From the NCBI RefSeq assembly GCF_003206715.1, contig NZ_PZJU01000012.1, positions 64,626-128,625 of the forward strand: 64,000 nucleotides of DNA, in the 5' to 3' direction. The translations under genes and the position numbers were made by a program. Positions within the stretch are counted from its first letter, which is position 1. The number at the start of each line of letters is the position of its first letter. Below the pieces are notes generated by a model. It was given only the letters and a program-made list of their open reading frames with translations, ran no database searches and had not been told where the DNA came from. Source of the stretch: Salinicola peritrichatus. Lineage in GTDB: Bacteria; Pseudomonadota; Gammaproteobacteria; Pseudomonadales; Halomonadaceae. Below, piece by piece: positions 34,701-45,628 of the stretch.

Positions 34701-35187
34701 CTGCAAGCATGGGAATAGCCAACGTGGCGCCGTGTTGATCATGAGCCTGCTTTTCCTCCTGCTGCTTTCGATCGTCGCCGCTGCGCTGTTCGATACCGTG
34801 GCTTCTCAGGCACGTCTGGGCGTGGTTCAGCAGCAGGCCCGCGCCCTGTTTCAGGCGCTCGGTGGGGCTTTGGCGTCAGCCAGTCGGCAGGAAGCTGAAA
34901 TTCGCGAGATTACATTGACTGCTCAGCCGGGAACGCCAGTGACGTGGCCCGGCGGTGGGGTCGGGGCGGAGCCGCCTGATGGCAGTAGTCTCACCATCGA
35001 GCTTCTGAGAGCCAGTTACGACTGTCAGGTCACGGGGTACTCCAGTGGGAGCTGTCTGCCCGTTGAGTTGCGCGGCTCTGCCGAGCAGAGCAAGACCCAC
35101 GCTGGTTCATATCAGGTGCAGGGATTGCTGGTCGAGACGATCAACGTCTCTTCCGGAGGGGACAGCCGTGCCGGGATATTCAATTGA
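34693..35187 (+). CDS. pilX: Type IV pilus assembly protein PilX
   Basis: A 164-aa protein with an N-terminal SQRGAVLIMSLLFLLLLSIVAAALFDT membrane segment. As in Pseudomonas PilX, the QRG|AVL cleavage region lacks the usual Glu5 (Met-Ser-Leu at that site). The ATG follows GGAGGCGG and overlaps pilW by 8 bases. It acts with PilV, PilW and PilY1. Confidence 0.82.
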   Translation: MNNCKHGNSQRGAVLIMSLLFLLLLSIVAAALFDTVASQARLGVVQQQARALFQALGGALASASRQEAEIREITLTAQPGTPVTWPGGGVGAEPPDGSSLTIELLRASYDCQVTGYSSGSCLPVELRGSAEQSKTHAGSYQVQGLLVETINVSSGGDSRAGIFN

Positions 35188-38100
35188 ACATGGGCTCCAT
35201 CTGACACTCATGAAGTCGACTCCGTTCCTCCATTTGCTGTTGGTTACGACACTCTGTACCGCGCTTGTCGCGCGTGCCGATGATACCGACATCTACCGTA
35301 GTCTCTACGCCATCGAGGAGCAGGGCGGCAAGCCGCAAGTCATGATCATCTTCGATACCTCCGGCAGTATGGGAGATTACGTCGGCGATACCAACGGAGG
35401 TTCGAACCAAAAAATCAATATTGCCAAGCGTGTCATAACCGATTTGATAGAGCAGAATCCGCAGGTCGATTTTGGCTTGGCCATTTTTAACTACAACTTC
35501 CCCACGCCGCATGGCGGCAGAGTCGTGGTTGATCTGCCGGGAAAGGGGCGTATCAAAAGCGATGAGGAAAGATCCGCGCTAGTCGAGACGATCGGTGGGC
35601 TGGGCGCGTACACGTCGACTCCGTTATGCGAGGCCTATTACGAGATCTACCGCTATTTCAGTGGCGACAAGGCCTGGCATGGGCGGGACGATCGCTATCG
35701 ACAGCGGGCAGGAGGGAGATGGGAGGAACTGGTTGATGCCAATCCACCTTATACCGAGGACGCTTTCGATGGAGGCGGATATCGCTCGCCATTGAGGCCG
35801 TGCGAGCCGATCTACGTTATTTACATGACGGATGGATTGCCCCAGAACGATACGGACGCGAACGGGAGTATCGAAGACGACGTGCTGACGGGCAAGTTTA
35901 GCCATTTGAACTGCGGGTATTATTCGGATGCCGATGGCGGCGAAAAAAAGAATTGCATGCCGGAACTCGCTTACGTCATGCATCAACCCGAAACCTTTAC
36001 CGCACCCGACGAGGATGGGCGGGAGGCAGAGAAGGGGCCGGTCACGACATACACAATCGGCTTCGATACCGATCAGCAGTTGCTTGTAGATACTGCCTCG
36101 CCACTGAATATTAGCGGCGACGACTGTCCTGTCGCGCGTCACGACACACGCTATAACGGTGGCAACGCCTGCGTGGGTTATTTCACCGCAAGTGACGCCG
36201 AGCAGTTGCAGAGCGCCTTTCAGGTGGCGATCGACGATATCCTGTCGCGCAGCACGACCTTCTCCGCACCGGCCGTCTCCGCCGCGTTCACCAACAATAC
36301 CCAAAGCTTCGACCGGCTATATCTGCCGCGCTTTTTCCCCCGCAACACACCGCGTTGGAGCGGTAACGTCAAACGATTGCGCTTCGTTTCGCAGCAGAGC
36401 TGGGAAGATGAAAAGGGTAACGAGGCCTTCAACACGTCGACCGGAGATATCCTCGATACCGCATATACCTGGTGGTCTGGAGGGCTGGGTCTCGACGAGC
36501 CCGACGGGAACGATGTCGAATCGGGTGGTATCGGCGGACGCTTGCAACAGGCGGTGGACCGGTCCCTGCGAGCTTCCCGAGGCGATGATGGTCGATCCGT
36601 CTACACCGACGATGCCGATCGGTTGGTCGAGTTCGGCCTGGATGCCAGTTGGGCTGGCACGCCGGCGAACTGGGGATTGCCCGAGACGGCTTCCTCGGAG
36701 GAGATCGCTCGGCTGATCGCATGGGCCAGAGGGCAAGACATCGATGATGAGGATGGTGATGGAGAGACATCGGAAGCCCGACCCTGGGTCATGGGAGATA
36801 TCCTGCACTCCGATCCGATTGCGCTCAATTACGGCGGCGAGACCCGGGACGAAGAGAAGCTCTATCTCGCCTTCGGCTCCAATGCGGGTTTCCTGCACTT
36901 CGTCGATGGCGACAGCGGGCAGGAGCAATGGGCTTTCACGCCGCAAGTGCTCGCGCCGCTCCACACCGTGCTGCGCGACAACGTCGCTGTCACTTCCGCC
37001 GACGACACGCTGCAGCATCCCTACGGCATCGACGGTCCCGCCGCGTATGTACGCGTGGATACCAATGGCGATAGCCGTATTCGCGCCGCCGATGGCGACC
37101 GGATGCTGTTGGCGTTCGGCCTGCGGCGTGGTGGTCGGGACTACTACGGGCTCGACGTGAGCGATCCCTTGGCGCCTACGCTGGCCTGGGAGATCGCCCC
37201 CACTGGCTTGTTCTCGGAAATGGGTCAGAGCTGGGCGGCGCCGATCCCGACCAAAGTGCCGGGCCACGACAACCCGGTATTCGTAATCAGCGGTGGTTAC
37301 GACATCGGCCGCGACGATCCGGACCGGGATGCCAGCGAGGTCGATGCCATGGGAAGGGCGGTCTATATCGTCGACGCGGTAGATGGGTCGCTGGTGTACC
37401 GGGCCGATCCCGAAACGGCCGAGCGGTTCGTCGATGGCGGCGTCTTCAGCCATGCCATTCCCGCAGCCCCCGAGGTCGTCGATATCAACAGCGACGGCGT
37501 TGCCGATCGTATCTATCTGGGAGACATGGGGGGGCATCTCTGGAGACTGGATCTGGATTCCGATATGCCGGAAAACTGGCGCGTGCGTGAAATTGCCAGC
37601 CTTGGCGGAAGCGGCATATCGAACCGACGCTTCTTCAACAGTATCGATTTCGTTAGCCTGGACGTCGGCGGGCAGTACCAGGACTTGCTGCTGGTCGGCA
37701 GTGGCGACCGGGCCAATCCCAAGTCGGGAGGAGAAGGTAGCGATGGCGTTGCCGTGAAAGATGCCTTCTTTGCCATTCGTGACCCCGTAACTTCCGCGGC
37801 CATCAACGGGGGCAAGGTGACGCAGGTCACCATCGACAGGCTTACCGATGTGACCGACAGGAAAATGTGCGACCGGGGAGTTTCCTCCGATGCCGAAAAT
37901 GGCTGCCTCCCTGCCTGGCGGCAAGGCGCTGGATGGGTCCTGTACGCGGATGGCGGCTACAGCTTGCCGCTTCCCGGTGCCAAGGTGCTGTCGGAGAGCG
38001 TCACGCTCGACGGTGTCGTCTACTTCTCTGTCTATGTACCCGACGAACCGGAATCTGTCTGTATCCCGGTCGTTGGCAGAAGTTATCTGTTCGGACTAGA

Positions 38101-38359
38101 TCTATTGACGGCGACGGGTGCGGTGAACGTCGTTGACGGCAAGCTGGAAAAAGGTGAGCGGGCAGTGGGCGCTGGAGAGTATCTCCTCAGTCGTCCTTCG
38201 CTCGTGGTGCGAGGCAATGAGCTTTTCCTTCAAGGTATTGGGGCAGCCGCGTTGGGACAGCTGGTTGGCGAGGCCTCTCGGGGCGAGAACGGGGGGATGG
38301 CGCTCCCCTATCGCGTGAAAAGGACTTACTGGTATGAATCGACGGAGGAAGCGCAGTGA
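35168..38359 (+). CDS. pilY1: Type IV pilus tip adhesin/assembly factor PilY1
   Basis: A large exported protein at the pilus tip, controlling pilus extension and surface sensing. It has a signal sequence ([18 protein letters not shown]), an N-terminal von Willebrand A domain with MIDAS motif DTSGS (about residues 63-67) and a C-terminal beta-propeller. Acidic Ca-binding-like loops include [14 protein letters not shown] and [12 protein letters not shown] 35168 is preferred because GGAGGGG lies 6 bases before it (1063 aa); ATG 35210 would give a more standard signal peptide start (1049 aa). Confidence 0.9.
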   Translation: MPGYSIEHGLHLTLMKSTPFLHLLLVTTLCTALVARADDTDIYRSLYAIEEQGGKPQVMIIFDTSGSMGDYVGDTNGGSNQKINIAKRVITDLIEQNPQVDFGLAIFNYNFPTPHGGRVVVDLPGKGRIKSDEERSALVETIGGLGAYTSTPLCEAYYEIYRYFSGDKAWHGRDDRYRQRAGGRWEELVDANPPYTEDAFDGGGYRSPLRPCEPIYVIYMTDGLPQNDTDANGSIEDDVLTGKFSHLNCGYYSDADGGEKKNCMPELAYVMHQPETFTAPDEDGREAEKGPVTTYTIGFDTDQQLLVDTASPLNISGDDCPVARHDTRYNGGNACVGYFTASDAEQLQSAFQVAIDDILSRSTTFSAPAVSAAFTNNTQSFDRLYLPRFFPRNTPRWSGNVKRLRFVSQQSWEDEKGNEAFNTSTGDILDTAYTWWSGGLGLDEPDGNDVESGGIGGRLQQAVDRSLRASRGDDGRSVYTDDADRLVEFGLDASWAGTPANWGLPETASSEEIARLIAWARGQDIDDEDGDGETSEARPWVMGDILHSDPIALNYGGETRDEEKLYLAFGSNAGFLHFVDGDSGQEQWAFTPQVLAPLHTVLRDNVAVTSADDTLQHPYGIDGPAAYVRVDTNGDSRIRAADGDRMLLAFGLRRGGRDYYGLDVSDPLAPTLAWEIAPTGLFSEMGQSWAAPIPTKVPGHDNPVFVISGGYDIGRDDPDRDASEVDAMGRAVYIVDAVDGSLVYRADPETAERFVDGGVFSHAIPAAPEVVDINSDGVADRIYLGDMGGHLWRLDLDSDMPENWRVREIASLGGSGISNRRFFNSIDFVSLDVGGQYQDLLLVGSGDRANPKSGGEGSDGVAVKDAFFAIRDPVTSAAINGGKVTQVTIDRLTDVTDRKMCDRGVSSDAENGCLPAWRQGAGWVLYADGGYSLPLPGAKVLSESVTLDGVVYFSVYVPDEPESVCIPVVGRSYLFGLDLLTATGAVNVVDGKLEKGERAVGAGEYLLSRPSLVVRGNELFLQGIGAAALGQLVGEASRGENGGMALPYRVKRTYWYESTEEAQ

Positions 38360-38790
38360 GTCGAGGCCAGCGCGGCATGACATTGATCGAGCTGATGATT
38401 GTCATCGCTATCATCGGCATTCTCTCGGCGATCGCGATACCTAGCTATCAGCAGTACCTCGATCGTTCACGGCGCAGCGCGGGTCAGGCTCTGCTGGAGA
38501 GTGCGATGGCGCGTCAGGAGTCGTACTACGGGCAATATTTGGAATATGCCCCCGATATCGAAACGCTGGCCGGTAGTGCAAATGGTACTCTCGAAAATGA
38601 CGATTACCATGTCGCCGTCTGTGGGACGCAACAGGGGTGCGACGGTAAGGCGGATTCAGCGGGACAGTACGTCAGGATGACCGCAACGCCGGTCTCCGGT
38701 GGAGTCCAGCAGAACGATGGCGTGCTGTGGCTGGATTCCGAGGGCAATAGCGGCCTGGTCCGCAACGGCATGGAATGGGGGCCATGGTGA
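38356..38790 (+). CDS. pilE: Type IV pilin-like minor pilin PilE
   Basis: Prepilin of 144 aa with leader MSRGQRG and mature start [33 protein letters not shown] split at the Gly cleavage site. Glu5 is present and two Cys in the C-terminal half could form the pilin D-loop. GTG 38356 overlaps the pilY1 stop (GTGA) and follows GGAGG. Position after pilY1 identifies it as the minor pilin PilE, not the major pilin. Confidence 0.88.
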   Translation: MSRGQRGMTLIELMIVIAIIGILSAIAIPSYQQYLDRSRRSAGQALLESAMARQESYYGQYLEYAPDIETLAGSANGTLENDDYHVAVCGTQQGCDGKADSAGQYVRMTATPVSGGVQQNDGVLWLDSEGNSGLVRNGMEWGPW

Positions 38791-39053
38791 AAAGCCTGCT
38801 GTTCGTGCTGTTGATATTGGCGGGCTCGAACGTGTTCGCCGGGGAGAGGAAGTGCATCGTTCGCCAGCCGGACGGCTCACTGGAAATTCGCCATATCGCC
38901 ATCGTTGAAGCGCACAAGGCGAAAGATAGTCTGCAGCGGCTTCTCGACCGGGAGAAGGGCGGCAGGCATCAAGAAGTCGAACGTTGTATCGAGGCCTGGC
39001 GCGACTTCGCCTCGCCCGATGCTCGTGAGGTGGAGGCTGCCATGCCCCGTTAG
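38784..39053 (+). CDS. Small exported protein at the end of the pilin operon
   Basis: An 89-aa product with a signal peptide ([19 protein letters not shown]) and a charged mature part with two Cys (KCIVR, ERCIEAW). The start overlaps the pilE stop, so it is operonic. Pseudomonas has a small exported PilY2 in this operon (between pilY1 and pilE). This gene may be a positional counterpart, but no similarity can be claimed from memory. Confidence 0.6.
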   Translation: MVKSLLFVLLILAGSNVFAGERKCIVRQPDGSLEIRHIAIVEAHKAKDSLQRLLDREKGGRHQEVERCIEAWRDFASPDAREVEAAMPR

Positions 39054-39107
39054 GCCTTCCGAAAAGAGGACAAGGTCGTCACGGGGGCAAGCAATAGCCA
39101 CGCGGGC

Positions 39108-39644
39108 CTAATTCTGACAGCCCTCGGCATCGCCGTAATCGACTGCGATTCGTCCAGCGTTGTTGACGGAAATTTTATTGCCGCCATGATCGTTGCAGAT
39201 CGAGAAGCTGCCGAGCGAGGTGTGAAACTGCCAAGGCGTGCTATTGAACGTCAAGCTGTCGCCATTATTCCAGAATAGATCGACCCCCACGGGAACATGA
39301 TGCCCCGCCAGCCGACCAGCGTCGTCGGTCTGCAGGTTCCAGCTGTATCCCTTGCGCCAGTCGGTGCCACATCCGTCGCCGTCCGCCACCGGACACAGCC
39401 GCCACGTCCGGCGGGAAGAGATTGCCAGCTGTCGCAGGGCTTCCAGACGTTGTTGCAGCGCCTGAGTCTCGGTCGCTAGGTGTCGCCTCTCGATCCAGTG
39501 ACTGGCGGAAAAGCCGATACCTGCGACGATTCCCATCACGGCTAGCGTTACCATCAACTCGATCAGCGTGAAGCCGCGCTGATGCCGTCGTCTTGGGCGG
39601 CAGGGAGCAGTGCGCTGCAGCAGGGATGACGCGCGAGAAACCAT
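39108..39644 (-). CDS. fimT: GspH/FimT-family pseudopilin
   Basis: A 178-aa prepilin with leader ending RHQRG and mature start FTLIELMVTLAVMGIVAGIGF. The globular part has the GspH/FimT pattern (WRLCPVADGDGCGTDWRKGY; C-terminal SICNDHGGNKISVNNAGR). It is convergent to the pilV-E operon and divergent from thiO. FimT-like pseudopilins assist pilus assembly or DNA uptake; FimU is an alternative label. Confidence 0.8.
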   Translation of the reverse strand: MVSRASSLLQRTAPCRPRRRHQRGFTLIELMVTLAVMGIVAGIGFSASHWIERRHLATETQALQQRLEALRQLAISSRRTWRLCPVADGDGCGTDWRKGYSWNLQTDDAGRLAGHHVPVGVDLFWNNGDSLTFNSTPWQFHTSLGSFSICNDHGGNKISVNNAGRIAVDYGDAEGCQN

Positions 39645-39703
39645 CGAGGAGCCCGGATTCTGGACGAATGGTAGAATCGCCCTTTTGTCAGGATATCGAC
39701 GGC

Positions 39704-40789
39704 ATGCAGGATTTCTTGATCGTGGGCGGCGGCGTCATCGGCATGATGACGGCGCTGCAACTGGCCGACGCCGGGCATTCCGTTGCCATCGTCGAGCGCG
39801 GGCAGTGTGGCCGTGAAGCCTCGTGGGCGGGCGGCGGTATCGTCTCGCCGCTCTATCCGTGGCGCTATTCGAGGCCGATCTCGGCGCTTTCGAGCTGGTC
39901 GGAGGGGCGTTACCCGGAACTGGCCGGGCGTCTGTTCGAAGAGACCGGCATCGATCCCGAATACCGCCAGAAGGGGTTGCTCTATCTGCGTGTCGACGAT
40001 GTCGAGCGGGCACTCGCCTGGGCGCGAGAGGTCGCCAAGCCGTTGACGCGCATCGACGCCGAAATGCTCTATGCCAAAGAGCCCCGGGCCGCTGCCGGTT
40101 TCGACGGTGCGCTGTGGATGCCGACGCTCGGCAGTATCCGCAATCCCCGCCTGGGCAAGGCGCTGCGTGCACGTCTGTTGCAAATGCCGGGCGTCAGTCT
40201 GCATGAGCAATGCGAAGTGAGCGAGCTGATCCGTGAGAGGCACGCCATTCGCGGCGTTGCCACGTCTCAGGGTCAACTTCGGGCGGGCCAGACGATCGTC
40301 TGCGCCGGGGCCTGGTCGCGGGCGCTGCTGGGCGATATCGGTATCGATCTGCCGGTGCGTCCGGTGCGCGGGCAGATGATTCTGTTTCGGGCGCCGAAAG
40401 GCCTAGTGGAGCGTGTGGTTCTCAAGGACGGACGTTATGTCATTCCCCGCGGCGACGGTCAGATACTGGCGGGATCGACGCTGGAGGAAGTCGGCTTCGA
40501 CAAGCGGACCACCCGGCAAGCGTATGAGTCGCTGTATGCCAGCGCGATCTCGATCGTGCCGGCGCTGGCGGACTGCCCAGTGGAGCACCACTGGGCCGGG
40601 CTGCGTCCCGGTTCACCCGATGGGGTACCGATGATCGGCGCCGTGCCCGGATTCGATGGCCTGCACGTCAATGCCGGCCATTATCGCAATGGGCTGGTGC
40701 TGGCGCCGGCATCGACCCGGCTGCTCGTCGATCAGTTGATCGGCTGCGAGCCGATCGTCGATCCGACGCCTTATCGGTTACAGACCTGA
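39704..40789 (+). CDS. thiO: FAD-dependent glycine oxidase ThiO
   Basis: D-amino-acid-oxidase-fold flavoenzyme (361 aa) producing iminoglycine for the thiazole part of thiamine. Start FLIVGGGVIGMMTALQLADAGH is the FAD Rossmann motif; GREASWAGGGIVSPLYPW and the C-terminal HHWAGLRPGSPDGVPMIG are ThiO signatures. ATG 39704 puts the Rossmann strand at residue 4. In Pseudomonas-type genomes thiO also lies beside the fimT/pilin genes. Confidence 0.88.
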   Translation: MQDFLIVGGGVIGMMTALQLADAGHSVAIVERGQCGREASWAGGGIVSPLYPWRYSRPISALSSWSEGRYPELAGRLFEETGIDPEYRQKGLLYLRVDDVERALAWAREVAKPLTRIDAEMLYAKEPRAAAGFDGALWMPTLGSIRNPRLGKALRARLLQMPGVSLHEQCEVSELIRERHAIRGVATSQGQLRAGQTIVCAGAWSRALLGDIGIDLPVRPVRGQMILFRAPKGLVERVVLKDGRYVIPRGDGQILAGSTLEEVGFDKRTTRQAYESLYASAISIVPALADCPVEHHWAGLRPGSPDGVPMIGAVPGFDGLHVNAGHYRNGLVLAPASTRLLVDQLIGCEPIVDPTPYRLQT

Positions 40790-40916
40790 ACACCGGTCAT
40801 GCCTCGCCATTTTTGCTTCACCCCAAGGCATGCGCGAAAATGGTTTACAGTTCCTGTATGGAAATCTCGACGCAGTTGTAGGTATCGCCACGCCCTGTCT
40901 GGAGAAGAGCAAACCG

Positions 40917-42536
40917 ATGCAAGACCTGATCCTGGTAATGGCGCAGTTGGATCCGTTGGTCGGCGATATCGCCGGTAACACCGCGGCCGCCATCGAGGCC
41001 GTACGCGAAGCGCGCATCGAGCACGGCGCCGACGTGGTCGTGTTCAGCGAGCTGTTCCTGACCGGTTACCCGCCGGAGGATCTGCTGCTGCGCGAGGCAA
41101 TGGAGCCGCGCCTGCAGGCGGCACTCGAGGAGATGGCCGCCAAGGTTGCCCGCGATGTCATGGTCATCGTCGGCTATCCGGGCATGCGCGACGGTCAGCG
41201 CTACAATCTCGCCGGCGTCCTGTTCGACGGACAGTGGCGGGGCGAGTACGCCAAGCAGGCACTGCCCAACTATCTGGTGTTCGACGAGGACCGCTATTTC
41301 GAGCCGGGCTGCGAGCCGCTGGTGGTCGAGCACAAGGGGACCCGGCTCGGCATCCTGATCTGCGAGGATCTGTGGGATGGCGCGCCGGTACGCCAGGCCG
41401 CCGAGGCCGGCGCCGATATCCTGGTGACCCTGAACGCCTCGCCGTTCCATCTCGACAAGCCCGCCGAGCGCGAGCGCCTGTTCGCCGAACGCGCGCGCGA
41501 GGTGGCCAGGCCGCTGGTCTACGTCAACGCCATCGGCGGGCAGGATGAACTGGTCTTCGACGGCGGTTCGCTGGTGCTCGATGCCGCGGGTCGGGTCAGC
41601 GTGCGCGCGCCGTTCTGGCAGGCCGGGCTGATGCCGGTGCGCTTCGTCGATGGTGTGCCCCAGCCGGGCGAGCACGAACCTCTGCCGGGCGCCGAGGAGA
41701 ATCTCTACTGCGCGCTGGTCACCGGCCTGCGTGACTACGTCAACAAGAGCGGCTTCAAGGGCGTGGTGATGGGGCTTTCCGGTGGCATCGACTCGGCGCT
41801 GTCGCTGGCCATCGCCGTCGACGCGCTGGGGCCGGACCGCGTGCATGCGGTGATGATGCCGTATCACTACACCGCCGAGATCTCCCAGGCCGATGCCGCC
41901 GAGCAGGCCCGCATGCTCGGCGTCGGCTACGAAGTGATGCCGATCGCGGCGATGGTGGAGGCCTTCACCGAGACGCTGGCCGAGAGCTTCAGCGGGCTCG
42001 CTGAGGATACCACCGAGGAGAACCTGCAGTCCCGCGTGCGCGGCGTGCTGCTGATGGCGATCTCCAACAAGAAAGGGTTGATGGTTCAGACCACCGGCAA
42101 CAAGAGCGAGATGGCGGTGGGATATGCCACGCTCTACGGCGACATGGTCGGGGGTTACAACGCGCTCAAGGATGTCTACAAGACCTGGGTGTACCGCCTG
42201 GCCAAATGGCGCAATACCCAAGGGCCGGCGATCCCCGAACGCGTGATCACGCGGCCGCCCTCCGCCGAACTGGCACCGGGGCAGCAGGACAGCGATTCGT
42301 TGCCGGGCTACGACGTGCTCGATGCGATTCTCGAGCGCTACATCGAAGGCGACATGAGCGCCGAGGCGATCATCGAGGCCGGGTTCGAGCGCGAGGACGT
42401 CTACAAGGTGGTCAAGCTGGTCGATCGCAACGAGTACAAGCGGCGCCAGGCGCCGGTGGGCGTGCGGGTGACGCTCAGGGGCTTCGGGCGCGACCGGCGC
42501 TACCCGATCGTCAACGGCTGGAAGCCGGGGGAATAA
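40917..42536 (+). CDS. nadE: Glutamine-dependent NAD+ synthetase
   Basis: Amidates NAAD to NAD+. A two-domain protein of 539 aa: an N-terminal nitrilase-type glutaminase with catalytic Glu45 (FSELFLTGYPPEDL), Lys in AKQALPNY and Cys in LICEDLWDG; and a C-terminal synthetase with the PP-loop GLSGGIDSALSLAI and TTGNKSEMAVGY. ATG 40917 matches the expected MQDLxLVMAQLDPLVGD start. Confidence 0.95.
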   Translation: MQDLILVMAQLDPLVGDIAGNTAAAIEAVREARIEHGADVVVFSELFLTGYPPEDLLLREAMEPRLQAALEEMAAKVARDVMVIVGYPGMRDGQRYNLAGVLFDGQWRGEYAKQALPNYLVFDEDRYFEPGCEPLVVEHKGTRLGILICEDLWDGAPVRQAAEAGADILVTLNASPFHLDKPAERERLFAERAREVARPLVYVNAIGGQDELVFDGGSLVLDAAGRVSVRAPFWQAGLMPVRFVDGVPQPGEHEPLPGAEENLYCALVTGLRDYVNKSGFKGVVMGLSGGIDSALSLAIAVDALGPDRVHAVMMPYHYTAEISQADAAEQARMLGVGYEVMPIAAMVEAFTETLAESFSGLAEDTTEENLQSRVRGVLLMAISNKKGLMVQTTGNKSEMAVGYATLYGDMVGGYNALKDVYKTWVYRLAKWRNTQGPAIPERVITRPPSAELAPGQQDSDSLPGYDVLDAILERYIEGDMSAEAIIEAGFEREDVYKVVKLVDRNEYKRRQAPVGVRVTLRGFGRDRRYPIVNGWKPGE

Positions 42537-42537
42537 C

Positions 42538-42682
42538 CCGGCTTCGCCGGAGGATTTAAGAGGGAAGAAGGAAGAGGAAAGAGGTAAGGAAGATATAAGA
42601 AGGAAGAAATTTTCTTATATCTTCAAGGTGCGAAGCACCGTTCTTCTCTCTTCTAGCCGCGCAGCGGCGCTTGTTTTCTTCT
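42538..42682. repeat. Purine-rich multi-hairpin intergenic element between nadE and bamD
   Basis: A GA-only-like tract (about 42558-42609) is followed by a perfect 13-bp dyad (42589-42601 with 42612-42624), then GGTGC-GAA-GCACC (42627-42639), a pyrimidine tract (42641-42654) complementary in character to the first purine tract, and GCCGC-GCA-GCGGC (42656-42668). The whole could fold as one long arm with side hairpins. It separates convergent nadE and bamD but lacks a normal terminator T-run layout. No gene is visible. Confidence 0.6.
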
Positions 42683-43495
42683 TCAGCCTTGCGCCGTCAG
42701 CGGCGGGTCGACATCGACATGCTTGGGCACGAAGGTGTCGCCGTCGAGCTGGCTGTTGTCGGGATCGTTCTCGATCAGCGTCTGCAGCACGCTCTGGGCG
42801 CGGTCGCGCATGTTGAGACCGAGATAGCCTTCCACCATCACCGCCAAGGCATCGCGCGTGGCCTCGGCCTTGGGATAATGCTCGATGACCCAGCGACCGC
42901 GTTCGACGGCGGCGACGTAGGCGCCCTTGCGCAGGTAGAAATCGGCGACCTGCAGTTCGTGGCGGGCCATGACGTTGCGCAGGTAGATGATGCGCTGGCG
43001 GGCGTCCGGTGCATAGGCGCTGTCGGGGAAGCGGCGCACCAGTTCGCCGAAGTCGACGTAGGCGTCGCGGGACGCGCCCAGGTCACGCTTGGAGATGTCG
43101 ATCAACTCCAGCCCCTCGAGGCTGAAGCGCCCCGCCTGGTAAGCGGCCAGTCCGCGCATGTAGTAGGCGTAATCGACCTGGGGATGATCGGGATGCAGTC
43201 GAATGAACCGGCTCGCCGCGGCGCGGGTCTGTTCCCAGTTTTCCGTCTGGTAGTAGGCATAGATCAGCTCGAGCTGCGCCTGCTCGGCGTAGCGGCCGAA
43301 CGGGAAACGAGTATCGAGGGCTTCCAGCTGGGTGACCGCGGTGCTGTAACGGCCGGCGTCGAGTGAACTCTGGGCTTGCTGGTAAAGGTCCTGCTCCTGC
43401 AGATCGGGAGCGGGTTCATTGCTGGCGCAACCGGCGAGCAGGGCGCCCACCATCAGCAGGGCACCCAGTGCGGGAAATCGCGCTGAAAATCGCAT
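42683..43495 (-). CDS. bamD: Outer membrane assembly lipoprotein BamD
   Basis: Lipoprotein of the BAM complex that inserts beta-barrels into the outer membrane. Signal peptide with lipobox LLAGC (lipidated Cys about 22), then TPR repeats (DLYQQAQSSLDAGRYSTAVTQLEAL onwards, FPFGRYAEQAQLELIYAYY). About 270 aa, the normal length. ATG 43495 has AGGA five bases upstream. Divergent from rluD, the classic bamD/rluD arrangement. Confidence 0.95.
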   Translation of the reverse strand: MRFSARFPALGALLMVGALLAGCASNEPAPDLQEQDLYQQAQSSLDAGRYSTAVTQLEALDTRFPFGRYAEQAQLELIYAYYQTENWEQTRAAASRFIRLHPDHPQVDYAYYMRGLAAYQAGRFSLEGLELIDISKRDLGASRDAYVDFGELVRRFPDSAYAPDARQRIIYLRNVMARHELQVADFYLRKGAYVAAVERGRWVIEHYPKAEATRDALAVMVEGYLGLNMRDRAQSVLQTLIENDPDNSQLDGDTFVPKHVDVDPPLTAQG

Positions 43496-43651
43496 CGTCA
43501 TCCTCGTATCAACCAATCCTTGGCGGGCGTGCTAGAATCCGCCGAATCCGACCCACTATAAAGGAAACACTGCTCGCATGCCTACGCGTGTGCATCACGG
43601 CAGCCTTTCCCAAGCCAACCTCAACCGGCGAAACGGAACCGATCCCCACGT

Positions 43652-44611
43652 ATGGCCGACATCCTCAAGCGTGACGAGCGCATACCCGAGCATTTGGCCG
43701 GACGACGTCTCGACCAGGCGGCGGCCGAAATGTTCCCCGAATTTTCCCGCGAGCGTCTCAAAAGCTGGATCCAGCTGGGTGAATTGACCCTCGACGGGCG
43801 TCAGGTCCGGCCCAAGGATAAGGTGATCGGTGGCGAGCGGCTAGCGCTCGACACTCGGCTGGCCGAAGAGACCCGCTGGGAACCGCAGGCGATCCCGCTG
43901 TCGATCGTCCATGAAGACGCTGCCGTGCTGGTGATCGACAAACCGGCCGGGCTGGTGGTGCACCCCGCCGCCGGCAATCCCGACGGCACGCTGCTCAACG
44001 CCTTGCTGCATCATTTCCCCGCGTTGGCCGGCGTGCCTCGGGCCGGCATCGTTCACCGGCTTGACAAGGACACCACCGGTCTGATGATGGTGGCCAAGAC
44101 GCTGGAGGCACAGACGGCGTTGGTCGAGCAGTTGCAGGCGCGCAGCGTGTCGCGGGAGTACGACGCGATCGTGGTCGGGGCGATGACCGCCGGTGGCACT
44201 GTGGATGCGCCGATCGGCCGTCATCCCAAGGATCGCCAGCGTCAGGCGGTTACCGCCTCCGGCAAGCCGGCGGTGACCCATTATCGGGTCAAGGAACGCT
44301 TCCGCGCGCATACTCATGTGCGCTGCCGCCTGGAGACCGGTCGCACGCATCAGATCCGGGTCCACCTGGCCCACGTACGCCATCCGCTGGTCGGCGATCC
44401 GGTCTATGGCGGGCGGTTGAAATTGCCCGCCGGCGCCGGCGAAGAACTCAAGACACTGCTGCGTGAATTCCCGCGTCAGGCACTGCATGCCCACAAGCTA
44501 CGCTTCGCGCACCCCGTCAGCGGCGAGTCGATCGAGTGCCAGGCACCGCTGCCCGATGACATGTTCCTGTTGCTGGACATGCTGCGCGAGGATCGGGAGT
44601 CCCATTCATGA
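43652..44611 (+). CDS. rluD: 23S rRNA pseudouridine synthase RluD
   Basis: Modifies U1911, U1915 and U1917 of helix 69 in 23S rRNA. The 319-aa protein has an N-terminal S4 domain ([23 protein letters not shown]), the catalytic motif [12 protein letters not shown] (Asp about 143) and the C-terminal [23 protein letters not shown] split at RTHQIR. ATG overlap (44608-44611) couples it to pgeF. Confidence 0.95.
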   Translation: MADILKRDERIPEHLAGRRLDQAAAEMFPEFSRERLKSWIQLGELTLDGRQVRPKDKVIGGERLALDTRLAEETRWEPQAIPLSIVHEDAAVLVIDKPAGLVVHPAAGNPDGTLLNALLHHFPALAGVPRAGIVHRLDKDTTGLMMVAKTLEAQTALVEQLQARSVSREYDAIVVGAMTAGGTVDAPIGRHPKDRQRQAVTASGKPAVTHYRVKERFRAHTHVRCRLETGRTHQIRVHLAHVRHPLVGDPVYGGRLKLPAGAGEELKTLLREFPRQALHAHKLRFAHPVSGESIECQAPLPDDMFLLLDMLREDRESHS

Positions 44612-45426
44612 CAACAGACGGCATGAAAACAGAACTCATGAATCCAGCCTCAAGCTCGCGCGTGCTCGCCAGCGATGCACCGACGCTGCTGCTGCCCGAC
44701 TGGCCGGCGCCGCGCAGCGTCGGCGCCTTCGTCACCACCCGCAAGACCGGGCCGAGTCGGGGCGAGTTCGCGGCATTCAATCCGGGAGCGCATGTCGGCG
44801 ACGACCCGGAAAGCGTGGCGCGCTGCCGTGAGCTGTTGGCGGCCGAGGTCGGCGACGCACGCCCCCTGTTCTGGCTCGACCAGGTGCACGGCGCGCGGGT
44901 CATGCAGCACTATCAGGACGACTACCGCGCGCAACCGCCGCGGGCCGACGCTTCGGTGGCCTCGACTCGCGACTACGCTTGCGTGATTCTGACCGCCGAT
45001 TGCCTGCCGGTATTCTTCTGCGATCGTCAGGGGACTCGCGTCGGGCTGGCGCATGCCGGTTGGCGCAGCCTCGCCGGCGGTGTGCTGGAGGCCAGCGTGG
45101 CGGCGTTGGGCGTCGAGCCGGCCGATATCATGGTGTGGCTGGGGCCGGCCATCTCCAACGCCCAATTCGAAGTCGGGCCGGAAGTGTTCGAAGCCTTCGT
45201 CGCCGTTCAGCCCGAGGCCGAGAGCGCCTTCGAGCGCAGCCCTTATCGTCTCGGCCATCACATGGCCGATCTTTACCGCCTGGCGCGGCTGCGTCTCGAG
45301 CGCCTGGGTATCCACTCGATCAGCGGCGGCCACTTCTGCACCGCCTGCGACGAGTCGCGTTTCTACTCCCATCGGCGTGACGATGGCCGCACCGGACGGA
45401 TGGCCAGCGTGATCTGGCTGCGCTGA
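44608..45426 (+). CDS. pgeF: Peptidoglycan editing factor/LACC1-type purine enzyme (YfiH)
   Basis: A 272-aa protein of the YfiH/PgeF family, first called polyphenol oxidase, implicated in correct peptidoglycan precursor use; its human relative LACC1 (FAMIN) has purine nucleoside activities. Conserved metal/catalytic set: [10 protein letters not shown] (Cys), [10 protein letters not shown] (His) and the upstream LDQVHGARV (His). The first Met overlaps rluD; MKTELM or MNPASS are later in-frame options. rluD-pgeF-clpB order is conserved. Confidence 0.9.
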   Translation: MTTDGMKTELMNPASSSRVLASDAPTLLLPDWPAPRSVGAFVTTRKTGPSRGEFAAFNPGAHVGDDPESVARCRELLAAEVGDARPLFWLDQVHGARVMQHYQDDYRAQPPRADASVASTRDYACVILTADCLPVFFCDRQGTRVGLAHAGWRSLAGGVLEASVAALGVEPADIMVWLGPAISNAQFEVGPEVFEAFVAVQPEAESAFERSPYRLGHHMADLYRLARLRLERLGIHSISGGHFCTACDESRFYSHRRDDGRTGRMASVIWLR

Positions 45427-45534
45427 CGCAAACTCCGCCAACGCCCAACATGCCGCCCACCCATCCTGTTCGGCCTATCCTGTTCACACAGGAGGGTTGC
45501 GACCGGCTGCCGCATGCCGTTGTGTTACGTGGCG

Positions 45535-45562
45535 GTTGAAAAGCGCAAACATACCTCCATTT
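45535..45562 (+). promoter_or_regulatory. Sigma32-type heat-shock promoter for clpB
   Basis: GTTGAAA (45535-45541), 13-bp spacer, CTCCATTT (45555-45562) match the RpoH consensus CTTGAAA / CCCCATNT with one change in each box. It lies 67 bases before the clpB ATG. Confidence 0.8.
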
Positions 45563-45628
45563 AAGTGTCAACTAATGAACTGACGAGTCGCCACGACCCT
45601 GCGTGACGCGACTCCTGGAGGCGAATGT

